This document shows, piece after piece, positions 35,848 through 45,960 of a stretch of 64,000 bases of DNA. The DNA lies in NCBI RefSeq assembly GCF_025643255.1, contig NZ_CP087112.1, positions 2,542,001 through 2,606,000 of the forward strand, written 5' to 3'. The position numbers were made by a program, and so were the translations under genes. The notes under the pieces were generated by a model. It had not been told where the DNA came from, did not search any database, and saw only the letters and a list, made by a program, of their open reading frames with translations. This DNA is from Halomonas sp. 7T. GTDB taxonomy: Bacteria; Pseudomonadota; Gammaproteobacteria; Pseudomonadales; Halomonadaceae. Within the stretch, counting starts at the first letter, position 1, and each line of letters begins with the position of its first letter.

Positions 35848-36873
35848 ATGAACAAAACACGTCTTGCTCTATCCGTTGCGGCCATCATGGCGGGTTCTGC
35901 CTTTGCTAGCAGCACCTTGGCTAATGAGGTCAACATTTACTCTGCGCGCCACTACGACTCAGATGAAATCCTCTACAGCGCATTCACCGAAGAAACCGGT
36001 ATTAAAGTGAACGTGTTGGAAGGCGACGCAAACCAGTTGATGGAGCGCATGCAACGTGAAGGCGTGGCGAGCCCTGCCGACGTCATGTTAACCGTGGATG
36101 CGGGCAACCTGTGGCGCGCTGAACAAGATGGCCTGTTCCAGAGCGTCGAGTCGGACGTTCTCAATGAGCGCCTGCCAGAATCCATGCGTCATCCAGAAGG
36201 CATGTGGTTTGGTTTTAGCCAGCGTGCGCGGGTCATCTACTACAACCGCGAGAACTTCGACCCCAGCCAAATCTCTACCTACGAAGACCTGGCCGACCCG
36301 CAGTTCGAAGGCCAAGTGTGCATTCGCTCCTCCAACAACATCTATAACCAGTCCCTGTTGGCTTCGATGATTGAACACCATGGCGAAGAAGGCGCGCAAG
36401 AGTGGGCCCAAGGCGTTGTGAATAACATGGCTCGCAACCCCGAAGGTGGTGATACCGACCAAATTCTTGGCGTGGCGAGCGGCGAGTGCGACCTTGCTGT
36501 GGCCAATCACTACTACTATGTACGCCTACTGCACTCTGACGATGCCGCAGATCGTGAAGCCGCACGTAAAGTTGGCGTGATTTTCCCCAACCAAGATGAC
36601 CGTGGCACACACGTAAACGTGGGTGGTGCTGGCCTCGTTTCTAACGCACAGAACCCGGAGAACGGCATTCGCTTCCTGGAGTTCCTGGCGTCTGACGAAG
36701 CGCAAGAAGTGCTGGCTGAGCGTAACTACGAGTTCCCAGTGGTAGCAGGCGTTAAGCAAAATCCGGTGCTAGAGTCTTGGGGCGATTTCGCCAAAGATGA
36801 CATCAACATCAGCATCCTGGGTGAGAACAACCCAGAAGCGGTACGTATTTTCGACCGCGTTAGCTGGCGTTAA
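35848..36873 (+). CDS. fbpA: Ferric iron-binding periplasmic protein, FbpA/FutA-like
   Basis: A 341-residue binding protein. The signal peptide is MNKTRLALSVAAIMAGSAFA, cleaved near TLA. The mature protein starts NEVNIYSARHYDSDEILY, typical of the FutA/IdiA iron-binding group, where the first tyrosine helps bind iron. A run of three tyrosines, 222-224 in NHYYYVRLLHS, supplies the other iron ligands of the family. The start is the ATG at 35848 with GGGGA eight bases upstream; the longer frame is upstream promoter sequence. It works with the split fbpB and fbpC genes to its left and is controlled by the Fur box 24 bases upstream. Confidence 0.92.
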   Translation: MNKTRLALSVAAIMAGSAFASSTLANEVNIYSARHYDSDEILYSAFTEETGIKVNVLEGDANQLMERMQREGVASPADVMLTVDAGNLWRAEQDGLFQSVESDVLNERLPESMRHPEGMWFGFSQRARVIYYNRENFDPSQISTYEDLADPQFEGQVCIRSSNNIYNQSLLASMIEHHGEEGAQEWAQGVVNNMARNPEGGDTDQILGVASGECDLAVANHYYYVRLLHSDDAADREAARKVGVIFPNQDDRGTHVNVGGAGLVSNAQNPENGIRFLEFLASDEAQEVLAERNYEFPVVAGVKQNPVLESWGDFAKDDINISILGENNPEAVRIFDRVSWR

Positions 36874-36918
36874 GCCTAGCGGCCTAGGAGTAGGCTTAAA
36901 GGTAATACGGCTTTAAAC

Positions 36919-36947
36919 AATCACCCGCAGCTTGGCTGCGGGTGATT
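36919..36947. terminator. Terminator between fbpA and polA
   Basis: AATCACCCGCAGC (36919-36931) and GCTGCGGGTGATT (36935-36947) around a TTG loop; serves two convergent genes. Confidence 0.8.
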
Positions 36948-36997
36948 TGCGTTATGGCGTGGAAAACATAAAGTAACTTTGCGGCCGGCACCCAGCG

Positions 36998-39778
36998 CTA
37001 GTGCGCTTCATCCCAGTTAGCACCGCTTTGAGCCTCTACAATCAGCGGCACACTGAGCGAAGCAGCTGCCTGCATGCGTTGTTGCACTTGCTCGATAAAC
37101 GCCTCGACCTGCTTTTCGGCCACTTCAAACACCAGCTCATCGTGCACCTGCATCACCATTAGGGCATCGAACTCGCTCTCTGCCAGCCACGCATCCACAT
37201 CAATCATCGCCTGTTTAATGATATCCGCCGCCGTGCCTTGCATGGGTGCGTTGATCGCGGTGCGCTCAGCGCCCTGGCGACGGTTGCGGTTTTGCGAGTG
37301 AATTTCTGGCAGATAAAGGCGCCGCCCCAAAACCGTTTCCACAAAGCCATCTTCCGCCGCCTGGGTGCGGATACGATCCATATAGCGGGCAACACCGGGG
37401 TAGCGATCAAAGTAACGGTCGATGTAGGTTTGCGCTTGATTGCGATCAATATGCAACTGACGCGATAACCCCCAAGCGCTCATGCCATAAATCAGGCCAA
37501 AATTAATCGCTTTCGCGCTGCGCCGCTGGTCGCTCGACACCTTGTCTAACGACGTACCGAAGACTTCCGCCGCCGTAGCGGTATGGATATCGCGCCCGGC
37601 GGCAAACGCATCTAACAGCCCTTTATCTTCAGAAAGATGCGCCATAATGCGCAGCTCAATTTGCGAGTAGTCGGCCGCGACAATACGGTAGCCAGGGCGA
37701 GCGATAAACGCCTGACGAATTTTGCGCCCCTCTTCGGTACGAATAGGGATGTTTTGTAAGTTCGGATCAGATGAGGACAGCCGCCCGGTGGCGGTCACCG
37801 CCTGATGGTAGCTAGTGTGCACCCGGCCAGTGGCTTTATTGAGCAAGCGCGGTAGCTTGTCAGTGTAAGTAGATTTTAACTTGGCAAGTCCTCGGTGCTG
37901 CATAATGACTTTAGGCAGCGGGTAATCCAGCGCCAGCTCTTCCAGCACCGCTTCCGCCGTGGAAGGCGCGCCTTTCGGGGTTTTTTTAATCACCGGAATC
38001 TTCTGCTCTTCAAACAGAATCTGCCCCAACTGCTTGGGCGAGCCAAGGTTAAACTCCCGGCCTGCCAGCTCAAATGCTTCACTTTCAAGTTCACGAATAC
38101 GGCGTTCAAGCTGCTGGCTGTGCGCGTAAAGAAGCTCGGCATCCAGCGCTACACCGTTGCGCTCAATGCGCGACAGCACGTTGATTAAAGGCAATTCAAG
38201 GTGATCTAACACCTCGGCAAGGCGCCCTTCCCGTTCGACCTGGGGCCGCAGGGTTTCCTGAAGCCGCAGCGTAATATCGACATCTTCACAGGCGTAAGGG
38301 GCCGCTTGCTCTAAGGCAATTTGGTTAAAGGTGAGCTGCTTGGCACCTTTACCAGCGATCTCTTCAAACGAGATGGTTTTCTCGCCCAAGTACTTAAGCG
38401 CCAGCGAATCCATATCGTGGCGCGTAGCCGTTGAATTCAATACATAAGAGGCCAGCATGGTATCGGCCAACGGCCCCACCACAGCAATGTCATAATTGGC
38501 CAGCACAGAAATATCGTACTTCAGATTTTGACCAATTTTAGTTTTGCGAGGGTCTTCCAGCAGTGGTTTTAGCGCTGCCAGCACGGTTTTGCGATCCAAC
38601 TGCTTGGGGGCATCCAAGTAATCATGGGCCAGCGGAATATACGCTGCTTCACCGGCTTGCAACGCAACACCAATGCCCACAATGTCGGCATCCATGTAGT
38701 TGAGGCTGGTGGTTTCCAGGTCAAAACAGAAACGCTTGGCGCAGTTTAAACGATCAAGCCACGCCTCAAATTCGCTCTGTTCGAAAATAACGCGATCGTG
38801 ACGTTCAGAAGGCGCAGCGGCGGGGCTATCCCCAGCCGTATCGTCAGGCTTATTTTCAGGTACGGGCGCGCCACCTTTTACATCATCCACGCCTTCGTCG
38901 TTACCTTCCAGCAGCTCGGCTAGCCACTGCTTAAACTCCATCTCTTTATACAGCTCAACCAGCGCTTCCCGGTTGGGGTGGGCAATATACAGGTCATCTA
39001 AACCTACCGGAAGCTCACAGTCTGTTTTGATGGTGGCTAATTGATAGGAAAGAAACGCCTGCTCGCGATGCTCTTCAAGCTTTTTCGGCAGCGTTTTCGC
39101 GCCTCTAAAGGTCAGGGTTTTTACCCGCTCTAAGTCGCCGTAGATAGTCTCTAATCCACCGCCCATGCCTTGCAGCAAACCAATGGCGGTTTTTTCACCG
39201 ACCCCCGGCACACCGGGGATGTTGTCCACTTTATCGCCCATCAACGCCAGGTAGTCGATAATCAGCTCCGGCGGTAAGCCGAACTTAGCTTCTACGCCCG
39301 CTTCGTCCAAGGTTTCATCTTTCATGGTATTGACGAGTGTGATGTGGCGATTAACCAACTGCGCCATGTCTTTGTCGCCGGTTGAAATCACCGCATCGCG
39401 CCCGGCTTGCGTTGCGTGGTGCGCCAGCGTGCCGATGACGTCATCCGCCTCAACGCCTTCAATACACAACAGCGGCAACCCCAGGGCTTCGACACACGCA
39501 TGCAGCGGTTTGATTTGGCTGCGCAGGTCGTCGGGCATGGGCGGCCGGTGTGCTTTGTAATCGCTGTACATCTCATCGCGAAACGTTTTCCCCGGCGCAT
39601 CAAACACCACCGCCATGGGGCTTTCAGGATAGTCCTTGATTAGCCGCTTTAGCATATTGATAACGCCTTTCACCGCACCGGTCGGCTGTCCGTTAGAGGT
39701 GGTTAGCGGCGGCAGCGCATGAAACGCGCGATACAAGTAGGAAGAGCCATCGACAAGCACGATAGGGGCACGGGCCAT
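36998..39778 (-). CDS. polA: DNA polymerase I
   Basis: A 926-residue family A polymerase, close to E. coli PolI (928). The 5' nuclease domain occupies about residues 1-290 with [15 protein letters not shown] and [11 protein letters not shown]. The 3'-5' proofreading domain (about 340-520) has [18 protein letters not shown] as motif Exo I. The polymerase domain carries motif [20 protein letters not shown] and motif [13 protein letters not shown]. It fills Okazaki and repair gaps. The start is the ATG at 39778 ([11 protein letters not shown]); a TTG two codons earlier is less likely. Divergent from thrB, an arrangement also known in Pseudomonas. Confidence 0.97.
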   Translation of the reverse strand: MARAPIVLVDGSSYLYRAFHALPPLTTSNGQPTGAVKGVINMLKRLIKDYPESPMAVVFDAPGKTFRDEMYSDYKAHRPPMPDDLRSQIKPLHACVEALGLPLLCIEGVEADDVIGTLAHHATQAGRDAVISTGDKDMAQLVNRHITLVNTMKDETLDEAGVEAKFGLPPELIIDYLALMGDKVDNIPGVPGVGEKTAIGLLQGMGGGLETIYGDLERVKTLTFRGAKTLPKKLEEHREQAFLSYQLATIKTDCELPVGLDDLYIAHPNREALVELYKEMEFKQWLAELLEGNDEGVDDVKGGAPVPENKPDDTAGDSPAAAPSERHDRVIFEQSEFEAWLDRLNCAKRFCFDLETTSLNYMDADIVGIGVALQAGEAAYIPLAHDYLDAPKQLDRKTVLAALKPLLEDPRKTKIGQNLKYDISVLANYDIAVVGPLADTMLASYVLNSTATRHDMDSLALKYLGEKTISFEEIAGKGAKQLTFNQIALEQAAPYACEDVDITLRLQETLRPQVEREGRLAEVLDHLELPLINVLSRIERNGVALDAELLYAHSQQLERRIRELESEAFELAGREFNLGSPKQLGQILFEEQKIPVIKKTPKGAPSTAEAVLEELALDYPLPKVIMQHRGLAKLKSTYTDKLPRLLNKATGRVHTSYHQAVTATGRLSSSDPNLQNIPIRTEEGRKIRQAFIARPGYRIVAADYSQIELRIMAHLSEDKGLLDAFAAGRDIHTATAAEVFGTSLDKVSSDQRRSAKAINFGLIYGMSAWGLSRQLHIDRNQAQTYIDRYFDRYPGVARYMDRIRTQAAEDGFVETVLGRRLYLPEIHSQNRNRRQGAERTAINAPMQGTAADIIKQAMIDVDAWLAESEFDALMVMQVHDELVFEVAEKQVEAFIEQVQQRMQAAASLSVPLIVEAQSGANWDEAH

Positions 39779-39951
39779 AACCAAATTCCATTGTTAGCAA
39801 AACAGGTAAACGTCTAGTGAGATGATACGCGTTCATTGCCGCCGCTGCAGAAACAACCGCTGCTAATAACCGCTTTGAAAGCGTTACAACGCTGCCAACT
39901 AGGCCAGCAAGCCGCTACAATAACGGGCTTAGCAACCTGGGCGAGACTCTA

Positions 39952-40908
39952 ATGGCTGTATTCACCCCGCTTAGCGACGCACAGGTCGCTGCGTTTTTAG
40001 AAAAGTTTGATGTAGGTAGCTTCGTTTCCCTTCAAGGGGTGGCGGGCGGCACAGAGAATTCCACATTTTTTGTAACGACCGACCACCGCGAACTGGTGTT
40101 AACGCTGTTTGAACAGGGCGAACATGAAGAGCTGCCGTTTTTTGTTGAGTTACTTGATTATCTAGACGAGCACCGCCTGCCGGTGCCTGGCACCATTCAT
40201 GACCGTGAAGGTATTGCGCTACACAGCTTGGCGGGCAAGCCGGCGCTGCTGTTTCCGCGACTGCCAGGCCGTCATCCTGAAGCGCCCAATGTGACGCAAT
40301 GCAGCGTGCTAGGTGAAACACTTGGCCGCCTGCACGTAGTTTCTCAGCGTTTTCAAGGGCACCGCCCCAACCCACGCGACCTGCATTGGCTGCGGGCAGT
40401 ACATCACAAGGTACTCACCTACCTAAGCCCGGAAGACCAGGCACTGATGAAGAATGAAGTGGATGACTTCGAAAGTGCCTTTAGTCAGTATGGCGAGCTG
40501 CCCCAAGGCGCGCTGCACGGTGATCTATTCCGTGATAACACCTTGTATGACGGCGACCAGCTGGGCGGCATCATTGACTTTTACAATGGCTGCACGGGGG
40601 ATTTGCTGTTCGACCTAGCCATCGTTATTAATGATTGGGCAACGAACGAAGATGGTTCACTCAATGAGCAGCGCCATGACGCCATTCTTAGCGCCTATCA
40701 AACACGCAGACCCCTCACTGCCGACGAAAAAGCATTATGGCCAACAATGCTACGCATGACGGCGCTGCGTTACTGGCTTTCACGCTTACTGGTGGTTTAC
40801 GTGGATCCGCCAGCCCACGACTTAACGCCCCACGATCCTGAGCGTTTTCGAACTATTTTAAAGGCGCGCATCTTATTGGGTGCGTTACCGCTTCCAGAGG
40901 CTTCTTAA
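39952..40908 (+). CDS. thrB: Homoserine kinase, aminoglycoside-phosphotransferase type
   Basis: A 318-residue kinase that phosphorylates homoserine on the path to threonine. It belongs to the APH-like ThrB family of Pseudomonas and relatives and not to the GHMP kinases of enterics. The catalytic loop is ALHGDLFRDNTLYDGDQLGG, with the Mg-binding Asp in IIDFYNG. The N-terminal AVFTPLSDAQVAAFLEKFDVG agrees with that family. It shares one base with the speA start (TAATG), so both are on one transcript. Confidence 0.92.
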   Translation: MAVFTPLSDAQVAAFLEKFDVGSFVSLQGVAGGTENSTFFVTTDHRELVLTLFEQGEHEELPFFVELLDYLDEHRLPVPGTIHDREGIALHSLAGKPALLFPRLPGRHPEAPNVTQCSVLGETLGRLHVVSQRFQGHRPNPRDLHWLRAVHHKVLTYLSPEDQALMKNEVDDFESAFSQYGELPQGALHGDLFRDNTLYDGDQLGGIIDFYNGCTGDLLFDLAIVINDWATNEDGSLNEQRHDAILSAYQTRRPLTADEKALWPTMLRMTALRYWLSRLLVVYVDPPAHDLTPHDPERFRTILKARILLGALPLPEAS

Positions 40909-42827
40909 TGAGCGAATCGGTTACCAGCAGCAGTCCTGCGCTTCGCGCACGCCGCACGTGGAATATTGACCAGTGGGGCAGCGGCTACTTCGATGTAGAT
41001 GATCACGGCCAAGCGTTAGTACGTCCGCTTGGTAAGGATGCCGACGGCCCTGCGCTGCCCATTAGCGGCTTGGTGCGACAGCTTCAGCAAGCCGGGCTAC
41101 GTTTACCCGTATTGGTGCGCTTTAGCGATATTCTCCACGACCGGGTAGAACAGCTTTGCGGCGCCTTTGACGCCGCTATGCAGGACGCCGAGTATCAGGG
41201 TGGCTACACGGCGGTTTACCCCATTAAGGTCAACCAGCAGCGCCGCGTGGTAGAAGAAATTCTCGCCACGGCAGAGCGCGGCAATGGCCGCGTAGGGCTG
41301 GAAGCAGGCAGCAAGCCGGAGCTTCTGGCCGTGCTCGCCCTATCAGACGGCGGCTCTTCGCTGATTGTGTGCAACGGCTACAAAGACCGTGAATACGTCC
41401 GCCTTGCCCTGTTAGGTGAAAAGCTTGGGCACCGCGTTTACCTCGTGGTCGAAAAACTCTCTGAGTTAACGGTCATTCTTGAAGAAGCCCGCGAACTAGA
41501 TGTGATGCCGCGTATTGGCCTGCGCGCACGGCTTGCCTCGGTGGGCAAAGGCAAGTGGCAAAATACCGGCGGCGAAAAGTCTAAATTCGGCCTAACTGCG
41601 AGCCAGATTCTTGAGGTTGTGGAAACGCTTCGCGCCCAGGATGCCCTGGCAAGCTTACAGCTAGTGCACTTTCATCTTGGCTCTCAGATTGCCAATATCC
41701 GCGATATTCAACGCGGCCTGCGGGAATGCGCACGCTTTTACCAAAACCTGATTACCCTCGGCGCGCCCATTGACACCGTCGACGTGGGCGGCGGTTTGGG
41801 TATCGACTACGAAGGCACCCGCTCGCGCAGCTACTGCTCCGCCAACTACTCCATGCGTGAATATGCGCGCAACGTCGTCAGCGCGTTTGCTCAGCTCTGC
41901 CAAGAGGCCAACCTGCCCCAGCCTCACTTGATCAGTGAGTCTGGCCGTGCGCTAACGGCGCACCATGCGGTTCTAGTGACCAATGTCATTGGCGAAGAGC
42001 GTATTGATGATACCCCCCCAGAGCATATCCCTCAGGAAGACCCGCAGGTAGAAGCACTGTGGCGGGTTTTCGAGCAGTTGGCCGAAGTCCAAGAGCCGCG
42101 GGTGCTAGTGGAAGCATGGCACGATTTACTCCAAGCCGTAAGCGAGCTGCAAGATCGTTTTGTACTAGGGCTAAGCGATATTAATGCCCGCGCCATAGGC
42201 GAGCGGCTCTACATGGCCGCCTGTGCAAGACTTCGGGGCCAGCTAGACACCCGCAATCGCGCTCACCGTGAAATCCTGGATGAGTTAGCCGAAAAGCTCG
42301 CCGACAAACTGTTTGTGAACTTCTCGCTCTTTCAGTCGGTGCCTGACGTGTGGGGAATTGAGCAAATCTTCCCCGTACTACCACTCAGCGGGCTAGACCA
42401 GGCGCCGACGAGACGCGCCGTTATTCAGGATATTACCTGCGACTCCGATGGCCGTATCGACAGCTATGTGGATGGTCAAGGCGTGGAAAGCACGTTACCG
42501 CTACCCGAGTGGAAAAGTGAGGATGAGCGCTGGATCGGCTTTTTCCTGGTAGGTGCGTATCAGGAAATTCTTGGCGACTTACACAACTTGTTTGGCGATA
42601 CCGACTCAGTAGACGCCGCCCTCGATGCCGATGGCAACTGGGTAATCTCCAACGCCCAGGCCGGTGATTCGGTGGCTGATGTGCTGGCTTACGTCAATTT
42701 TGACGCCAAGGTGCTTCAGCAAAAGCTGTTTGCACAGCTTGAAGCGAGCGGCTTCTCCTCCCAAGAGCAGGAGCACTTTGCTGCAAGCTTAAATGAGGGC
42801 CTTGAGGGCTATACGTATTTAGAGTAA
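40908..42827 (+). CDS. speA: Biosynthetic arginine decarboxylase
   Basis: A 639-residue PLP enzyme that converts arginine to agmatine, the first step of one putrescine route. The PLP lysine lies in VYPIKVNQQRRVVEEIL, and GLEAGSKPEL, HFHLGSQIANIRDIQRG and DVGGGLGIDYEGT follow in order. The C-terminal helical domain (about 460-639) is normal for SpeA. Length matches E. coli SpeA (658 including its leader). It begins on the stop of thrB and is followed by a terminator. Confidence 0.96.
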   Translation: MSESVTSSSPALRARRTWNIDQWGSGYFDVDDHGQALVRPLGKDADGPALPISGLVRQLQQAGLRLPVLVRFSDILHDRVEQLCGAFDAAMQDAEYQGGYTAVYPIKVNQQRRVVEEILATAERGNGRVGLEAGSKPELLAVLALSDGGSSLIVCNGYKDREYVRLALLGEKLGHRVYLVVEKLSELTVILEEARELDVMPRIGLRARLASVGKGKWQNTGGEKSKFGLTASQILEVVETLRAQDALASLQLVHFHLGSQIANIRDIQRGLRECARFYQNLITLGAPIDTVDVGGGLGIDYEGTRSRSYCSANYSMREYARNVVSAFAQLCQEANLPQPHLISESGRALTAHHAVLVTNVIGEERIDDTPPEHIPQEDPQVEALWRVFEQLAEVQEPRVLVEAWHDLLQAVSELQDRFVLGLSDINARAIGERLYMAACARLRGQLDTRNRAHREILDELAEKLADKLFVNFSLFQSVPDVWGIEQIFPVLPLSGLDQAPTRRAVIQDITCDSDGRIDSYVDGQGVESTLPLPEWKSEDERWIGFFLVGAYQEILGDLHNLFGDTDSVDAALDADGNWVISNAQAGDSVADVLAYVNFDAKVLQQKLFAQLEASGFSSQEQEHFAASLNEGLEGYTYLE

Positions 42828-42946
42828 AGCAACGCTCCTACAGGGCGCTGCAACGCGTTCTCAAGCACTATTTTACGAACCATCTTCACAACCATCTTCA
42901 AAAACGCTATTCAAGAACGCTCTTTTAATAACCACCCTACACAAAA

Positions 42947-42980
42947 AATGCCCCGGTACTGGATATGCACCGGGGCATTT
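42947..42980. terminator. Terminator between speA and the FAH-family gene
   Basis: AAATGCCCCGGT and ACCGGGGCATTT around a ten-base loop, with T tract after and A tract before. Bases 42828-43056 contain this and no gene I can support. Confidence 0.9.
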
Positions 42981-43056
42981 TTTTATCGCTAATTGAAGGA
43001 GTAGCTCAATTAGCTAGGTAGCCAAGGGTATACGGCCCACCTGTTCACTTATTGGC

Positions 43057-43722
43057 TCACTCTACCACGCTCGTCGTGATGTCCAGCCCGCCGGTCAGCG
43101 TTAAACGTAGCTTGGCACCCCGTGGCAATACCCCCACACCAGCAGGCGTGCCGGTGAGAACAATATCGCCAGGCTCTAAGGTAAAATGACGGCTCATTTC
43201 CGCTACCAAGGTGGGGATAGCAAAAATCATGTCAGCGCCTTCACCATGCTGGCGCTCTTCCCCATCAAGCTCAAGCGTAAAGCTCAGCGCATTCCAGTTA
43301 GGCACGCGGCTTAGCCGAAGAAACGGCGACAGCGGGCAAGCGCCATCGAACGCTTTAGCGATTTCCCAAGGGTGGCCTTTCTCTTTTAACTGGGTTTGCA
43401 CATCACGAAGCGTGAGATCCATAGCAAGTCCGATACCGGTAATCGCACGCTCTGCCTCGTCTTGCGTCGCATGGGTAAGCGTTTCACCGACGAGAAGTGC
43501 TAACTCAACTTCATAGTGCACATCGCCCCTAGAAAAAGGCGGGGCCAGCGGTTTGGTTAAATCGACAACACTCGTCGCTGGTTTGATAAATAGCAGTGGC
43601 TCACTGGGAACAGGGTTATCCAGCTCTTTGGCATGGTCGGCATAGTTGCGGCCGACGCAAACGACTTTGCCCAGCGTGTGGGGAAACTCCTGCCCATCGG
43701 TAAATTGTGGAACAAAACGCAT
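43057..43722 (-). CDS. Fumarylacetoacetate hydrolase family protein
   Basis: A 221-residue single-domain FAH enzyme. Members hydrolyse or decarboxylate acylpyruvates and oxaloacetate (YcgM / FAHD1 type). The motifs are VVCVGRNYADHAKEL near the N terminus, the metal-binding DVHYEVELALLVG with its Glu pair, and LTGTPAGVGVLPRG near the end. The start is the ATG at 43722 (MRFVPQF); the in-frame ATG at 43743 lies within the AAGGAG site that serves it. The size and the GRNYADHAKEL motif are those of the oxaloacetate decarboxylase/acylpyruvase group. The substrate cannot be fixed from sequence. Confidence 0.9.
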   Translation of the reverse strand: MRFVPQFTDGQEFPHTLGKVVCVGRNYADHAKELDNPVPSEPLLFIKPATSVVDLTKPLAPPFSRGDVHYEVELALLVGETLTHATQDEAERAITGIGLAMDLTLRDVQTQLKEKGHPWEIAKAFDGACPLSPFLRLSRVPNWNALSFTLELDGEERQHGEGADMIFAIPTLVAEMSRHFTLEPGDIVLTGTPAGVGVLPRGAKLRLTLTGGLDITTSVVE

Positions 43723-43832
43723 GGCGGGTGCTCTCCTTCTCATTATGCGTGCCGCATTCGCAACGACAGGCGCAATAGTCTACCCCACCTATACCTATGT
43801 TCCACAACCTAACGCAGGCTTTTTACTCTATG

Positions 43833-43847
43833 GCGGACTTTCCGCCT
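43833..43847. terminator. Small hairpin after ectD
   Basis: GGCGGA, CTT, TCCGCC seven bases past the ectD stop. No clear T run; a weak or partial terminator. Confidence 0.35.
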
Positions 43848-43853
43848 AAACAA

Positions 43854-44822
43854 CTACCCCTGCTCCGGACCGTGGGCTAGAAAATCTGGACGCTGTTTGG
43901 GCGCCGCAAACGGCTTAACGCAGCGGTTATCAGGACGATTAAACACGAAAAACACGTTGCTACGCGGATCGGGTGAAAGATTTGCGTTTGACGCATGCAA
44001 CGTATTGCAATCAAACAGTAACAGCCCACCCGCTTTCCCCTTCGGCGCTTTAATGCCGTGCTTCTCCACCAGCGTTGTTAACACTTCGGGGCTTGGGACA
44101 CCTACTTCTTGCGCTTTGAGCGAGCTTTTGTGGTTATCCTCGGGGGTTTCCCCCAAGCAAGGCACAAACTCTAAGTGCGAGCCGGGAATTAGCATCAACG
44201 GCCCGTTAAACTCATGATTATCCGTAAGAATCAACGATGCGCTGACGGCGTGCATATGTGGCATGCCATCTTCTGCATGCCACGTTTCAAAATCAGAGTG
44301 CCAGTTAAACCCTTTACCAGCGAAACCAGGCTTATAGTTAATCCGCGACTGGTGCACATAAGGGTCATCACCAATAATCTGCCGTGCGGCACCGGCTAAG
44401 CGCTCATCCTTTGCCAGCTTTTCAAACCGTTTAGACAGCTTATGAACCGCAAAGAGCGAGCGTATCTCGTGGCTTGCGGGCTCCGTGACGCTAAACTCTT
44501 TATCCCGGTAGGTATCATTATTCATCAGCTCGCTCATCTCTTGGCACAAAGCACTTAGCTCTTCGCCACTAATGAGGTTAGGAATAAATAGAAACCCGTT
44601 ACGCTCAAACTCATTGAGCTGCTCTTGAGATAGCGGACCTGATAAATCACGTCCTTTGACCACCGCGTCACGTCGTGGTTGGGTAAGAGCGACTGGCGCT
44701 GTTGCTAAGCGAGTAGGGTACATGTCGTCTACCTTCGCACGCTGGGCAGACGGCATATCGGTCATTTCGCTGTATTGCTTATGTGCGGTGACCATATTGA
44801 AAGGGGTACTTTTGACTGTCAT
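43854..44822 (-). CDS. ectD: Ectoine hydroxylase
   Basis: A 322-residue iron(II)/2-oxoglutarate dioxygenase that turns ectoine into 5-hydroxyectoine, a heat- and salt-protecting solute. The EctD fingerprint FNWHSDFETWHAEDGMP is intact. Iron ligands by family logic are His175, Asp177 and His276 (DCNTLHASNANLSPDPRSN). VHQSRINYKPGFAGKGFNWH and GPLMLIPGSH are further family blocks. AAGGAG lies eight bases before the ATG. The gene stands apart from ectABC, which is not in this window; such separation is common in Halomonas. It supports a halophilic lifestyle. Confidence 0.97.
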   Translation of the reverse strand: MTVKSTPFNMVTAHKQYSEMTDMPSAQRAKVDDMYPTRLATAPVALTQPRRDAVVKGRDLSGPLSQEQLNEFERNGFLFIPNLISGEELSALCQEMSELMNNDTYRDKEFSVTEPASHEIRSLFAVHKLSKRFEKLAKDERLAGAARQIIGDDPYVHQSRINYKPGFAGKGFNWHSDFETWHAEDGMPHMHAVSASLILTDNHEFNGPLMLIPGSHLEFVPCLGETPEDNHKSSLKAQEVGVPSPEVLTTLVEKHGIKAPKGKAGGLLLFDCNTLHASNANLSPDPRSNVFFVFNRPDNRCVKPFAAPKQRPDFLAHGPEQG

Positions 44823-45085
44823 CTAATCCACTCCTTGTATGATTAGGTTTCAGATCTACGCCATGGCAATTTCAACCGCGAAGGGCCAAACCACCATGCA
44901 GTAGAGAAGATAGACAATCTAGGCAGGCCTGCAAGCAATAACCAATCGCATCATAACGTGTGTTATCACAAAAGCGTTCAGCTGAGCTTTTTTACAAAAA
45001 CTGGAAATAACACTCTGCTTCTCACTCGGCAGGAGCAGCAATGAAAAAGACATATCCGCTGTGTAGACACTTTGTTGACACATAC
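44823..45085. other. Upstream region of ectD
   Basis: About 260 bases with no gene I can support. It should hold the ectD promoter. The only structure noted is the inverted repeat ATAAC-GTGT-GTTAT at 44953-44966. Reading frames crossing the right-hand end are translations of the tRNA region. Confidence 0.4.
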
Positions 45086-45112
45086 GAAAAAGCCGCCCCG
45101 AGGGACGGCTTT
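45086..45112 (-). terminator. Terminator of the tRNA cluster
   Basis: On the minus strand AAAGCCGTCCC and GGGGCGGCTTT (one G-U pair) followed by Ts, about 40 bases after the tRNA-Thr end. Confidence 0.8.
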
Positions 45113-45151
45113 AACATGTTCTCTAACGCTTTGCTTTATAACCACTTTAAG

Positions 45152-45227
<76 letters not shown>

Positions 45228-45299
45228 GCTTCGCATTTTCTTGAGAATTTGATGGGCTTGCTATTACACTAGCCGATCAACAAGAAATCTTGTTGGCAA

Positions 45300-45374
45300 T
45301 GGCTGGGGTACCAGGATTCGAACCTGGGAATGCCGATACCAAAAACCGGTGCCTTACCACTTGGCGATACCCCA
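45300..45374 (-). tRNA. tRNA-Gln (TTG)
   Basis: 75 nt with CCA. Acceptor TGGGGTA / TACCCCA, D-arm CGCCAAGTGGTAAGGC, anticodon stem CCGGT/ATCGG with loop TTTTGGT (anticodon TTG), T-arm GGTTCGAATCC. Near-identical to E. coli tRNA-Gln(UUG) except for changes around positions 37-40, which give a G-U pair in the anticodon stem. Confidence 0.97.
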
Positions 45375-45379
45375 ACGTT

Positions 45380-45455
45380 TGGTGGCCAGAGACGGAATCG
45401 AACCGCCGACACGGGGATTTTCAATCCCCTGCTCTACCAACTGAGCTATCTGGCC
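45380..45455 (-). tRNA. tRNA-Phe (GAA)
   Basis: 76 nt with CCA. Acceptor GGCCAGA / TCTGGCC, D-arm AGCTCAGTTGGTAGAGC, anticodon loop with GAA in GGGGATTGAAAATCCCC, T-arm GGTTCGATTCC. First tRNA of the cluster. It lies downstream of yggX on the same strand; a terminator at 45566-45593 separates them. Confidence 0.97.
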
Positions 45456-45565
45456 GCTGCCAACGGTGCGTATTAAACTAAAAAAGCCGCTTTTCGTCAA
45501 CACCTTTGTGAAACTTTCTTTCTAGTCACACGGTTAGGGCTGTCTTGTGGCTGAGCCAAAAAGGC

Positions 45566-45593
45566 TAAAAGCCACGCCATTCGTGGCTTTTAA
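45566..45593 (-). terminator. Terminator after yggX
   Basis: TAAAAGCCACG and CGTGGCTTTTA with a short loop, and T-rich sequence downstream on the minus strand. Confidence 0.8.
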
Positions 45594-45622
45594 GGCCTTA
45601 CGTTACCGTGGCATTGATCGTA

Positions 45623-45898
45623 TTAGGCTTGTGAGGGCGGTACGTAGCCTTCTGCTTGGTCGGTTGTTTCGTTATTCAGGTAGCGCTGCATTTGATCCAT
45701 TAAGTAAGCACGCGATTCGGGTTCTAACATATTCAGGTGCTTTTCGTTGATGAGGCGCGTCTGTAGCGCCTGCCACTCTTCCCACGCTTGTTTGGAAACC
45801 GTGGCCTGGATCTCTTGGCCCTGTTTACCTGGGAGCGGTGGGAATGGCAGCGCGGGCAGCTCTTTTTGATACTTGCGGCAGAAAACCATCTGGCTCAT
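45623..45898 (-). CDS. yggX: Fe(2+)-trafficking / oxidative damage protection protein
   Basis: A 91-residue YggX protein that helps protect or repair iron-sulfur clusters and limits free iron. It starts MSQMVFCRKYQKELPALPF; Cys7 is the conserved functional cysteine. LPGKQGQEI and WQALQTRLINEKHLNM.. match the family. It follows mutY by 62 bases on the minus strand, the usual mutY-yggX pairing; MutY itself needs a 4Fe-4S cluster. Confidence 0.96.
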   Translation of the reverse strand: MSQMVFCRKYQKELPALPFPPLPGKQGQEIQATVSKQAWEEWQALQTRLINEKHLNMLEPESRAYLMDQMQRYLNNETTDQAEGYVPPSQA

Positions 45899-45960
45899 TG
45901 CGTGCTCCTATAGAGAAGTAGAGAAATGAAGGTCATAACACAACGCAAACGCGAGGGGCA

